Shown piece by piece: positions 6,252 through 7,408 of a DNA stretch of 7,408 nucleotides. This stretch comes from an uncultured Porphyromonadaceae bacterium. Lineage in GTDB: Bacteria; Bacteroidota; Bacteroidia; Bacteroidales; Muribaculaceae. The DNA lies in NCBI GenBank assembly GCA_946183895.1, contig CAMHDX010000041.1, positions 1-7,408 of the forward strand, read 5' to 3'. A model generated the notes under the pieces. The model made no database searches. It had not been told where the DNA came from and worked only from the letters and a program-made list of their open reading frames with translations. Numbering within the stretch: position 1 is the first letter of the stretch; every line of letters begins with the position of its first letter. Both the position numbers and the translations under genes were made by a program.

Positions 6252-7408
6252 TCACTGGTTGCTGAGGATATCGGCGAGGATAGCGTTGACATCGCCCACG
6301 TTGACCATGCCGTCGCGGTTGACATCACACTTGGCGTCATAGGCCTCGGCAAGGATGAGGTTAAGCACAGTGTTGACGTCACCCACATTGACACTGCCGT
6401 CGCCATTGACATCGTAGGGATTACCCTCGGTCCACACGATGCTCAAGCGCAAGGGAGAGCTGACGGTTACAGTGACATTCTCGAGCGCGAGGTATGCGGT
6501 ATTAGCCGGCATGTTGACACCCTCCACATCCGGTGTCATGTGCATGAGCACCGGCTCGAAGCACTCGCCTTGCAGCACAAGGTTGCACAGGCGCATGATC
6601 GTCGTGTTACCCTCCTCAGTATCAAACAAACCCGCCTGCACCACAGTCGGCACCGTGACAGCCCGCAGCAAGTTTTCGTCAAGCCTCACGCCGTCAGCCT
6701 CGGCATCATCGGTAGCAGTAAGCGTGTAAGTCGCCCCCGCGGTGCCGCGCAGAAGCACACCCAGGTTAGCCGGCACGATGCGACCCTCAACGAGTGTAGC
6801 GGTAGCCACAGCAGCCTCCGGGTCGCCATCGGTCACGATGTAGGCATCAAGGCCGTCAGGCAGGATAAGAGCCTCGGCGGCGCTGAAGGTAGTGTAGCCC
6901 GCCGCGGGCAGCGTCACAACGTACTCGCTGTGGTGGCGCCGCAGGTAGCCACCCTCGCCGTAGTGAGCACGCGACTTGTCGGTGTCGGTCGACTTGAACC
7001 GCGTGCCATCCTCGCCCACGAGCGAGTAACAGCCGCGGAACATGACGTCGGAGGACGTCACCGCGTCGGTGTTCCACTGTTCGCCCACGTAGATGCTCTC
7101 AAGCGTCGTGCAATCGCCGAACATGCCGTTCATGTCAGTCACCTTGCGGGTGTCGAAGTTGCTCAAGTCGAGCGAGCGCAGGTTGGAGCACTTGAAGAAC
7201 ATGGCGAGCATGTCGGTCGCCTCGCTCGTGTCGAGGTATTGCAGTCCGTCAACCAGTCGCAAGGCGGTGCAGTTGTAGAACCATGCGGCAACGCTTGTGG
7301 GCTTCACTGCCGCGAACGACGGGTCAATGACGGCAGATGTGACGTTCTTGGCGATGCCTTCGATGAGATGGTTGTCGTCAAGGAGCCAGTCGGGGATGAT
7401 GCCCTTCT
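6252..7408 (-). CDS. BspA-type leucine-rich-repeat surface protein with dockerin-like C-terminus (partial, start off the right edge)
   Basis: The last 384 residues are visible and the frame is open to the window edge, so the GTG at 7307 is internal and not the true start. About three DUF285/BspA-type repeats of about 26 residues come first (7285-6996; pattern MFxxCxxLxxLDLSNFDTxxVTDM). Next come a HYGEGGYL junction (about 6970-6945) and about 200 residues of probable beta-rich domain beginning YVVTLPAAGYTTFSA, which I do not recognise. The C-terminus (6416-6255) has two dockerin-like calcium motifs, DVNGDGSVNVGD and DVNRDGMVNVGD, each followed by a short helix. Such proteins are usually exported or cell-surface and mediate adhesion or binding. 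The signal peptide would lie outside the window. There is no sign of a type IX secretion C-terminal domain. The ligand is unknown. Confidence 0.88.
   Translation of the reverse strand, partial: KGIIPDWLLDDNHLIEGIAKNVTSAVIDPSFAAVKPTSVAAWFYNCTALRLVDGLQYLDTSEATDMLAMFFKCSNLRSLDLSNFDTRKVTDMNGMFGDCTTLESIYVGEQWNTDAVTSSDVMFRGCYSLVGEDGTRFKSTDTDKSRAHYGEGGYLRRHHSEYVVTLPAAGYTTFSAAEALILPDGLDAYIVTDGDPEAAVATATLVEGRIVPANLGVLLRGTAGATYTLTATDDAEADGVRLDENLLRAVTVPTVVQAGLFDTEEGNTTIMRLCNLVLQGECFEPVLMHMTPDVEGVNMPANTAYLALENVTVTVSSPLRLSIVWTEGNPYDVNGDGSVNVGDVNTVLNLILAEAYDAKCDVNRDGMVNVGDVNAILADILSNQ
6996..7285 (-). repeat. DUF285/BspA leucine-rich repeat block
   Basis: Within the surface protein, units beginning WFYNCTALRLVDG, MFFKCSNLRSLDLSNFDT, MFGDCTTLESIYVG and MFRGCYSLVGEDG recur at about 26-27 residue spacing. 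Each has a conserved Met/Trp-Phe, a Cys and Leu positions. This is the C-terminal end of an array that probably extends beyond the right edge. The last unit is degenerate, as is common at the capping end. Confidence 0.75.

Noticed and set aside
7307..7307. GTG at 7307 as the start of the repeat protein
   Set aside because: The frame continues open upstream to the window edge with repeat-protein-like sequence, so this GTG is an internal valine codon.

Overview
All recognisable genes in this window lie on the minus strand, so transcription runs from high to low coordinates. Three things point to a Bacteroidales bacterium: EF-G and the ribosomal proteins are Bacteroides-like, fusA is followed directly by rpsJ with no tuf between them, and Bacteroidetes-type promoter elements (TTTG / TAnnTTTG) occur with no clear Shine-Dalgarno sequences before the genes. 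GC-rich coding sequence and a surface protein with BspA-type repeats and a dockerin-like end would suit a gut lineage such as Muribaculaceae or Prevotellaceae. That family-level placement is a guess.

In transcription order, the right end (7408 to 6252) holds the C-terminal part of a large surface-type protein whose start lies outside the window. It carries BspA/DUF285 leucine-rich repeats and a C-terminal dockerin-like pair of calcium-binding motifs. A strong 17-bp terminator hairpin (6119-6164) follows it. Next is rfbC (rmlC), an apparently single-gene unit for dTDP-L-rhamnose synthesis with a good -7 promoter element 35 bases upstream of its start.

A near-perfect Bacteroides promoter (5397-5428) then begins the translation operon. 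It has an untranslated leader of roughly 125 bases, followed by rpsL, rpsG, fusA, rpsJ, rplC, rplD, rplW and the first 24 codons of rplB, where the window ends. This is the str operon joined directly to the S10 operon. Most of the genes from rpsG onward are tightly packed (rplC/rplD overlap by one base). The exceptions are a 200-base gap between rpsL and rpsG and a 96-base gap between rpsJ and rplC. The rpsL-rpsG gap can form two mutually exclusive RNA structures and is the best candidate here for autogenous regulation.

The window is mostly ordinary housekeeping DNA. I found no mobile element, CRISPR array, tRNA, rRNA or defence system. The points worth a second look are the RNA structures in the rpsL leader and rpsL-rpsG gap, the placement of rfbC directly upstream of the ribosomal operon, and the dockerin-ended repeat protein.
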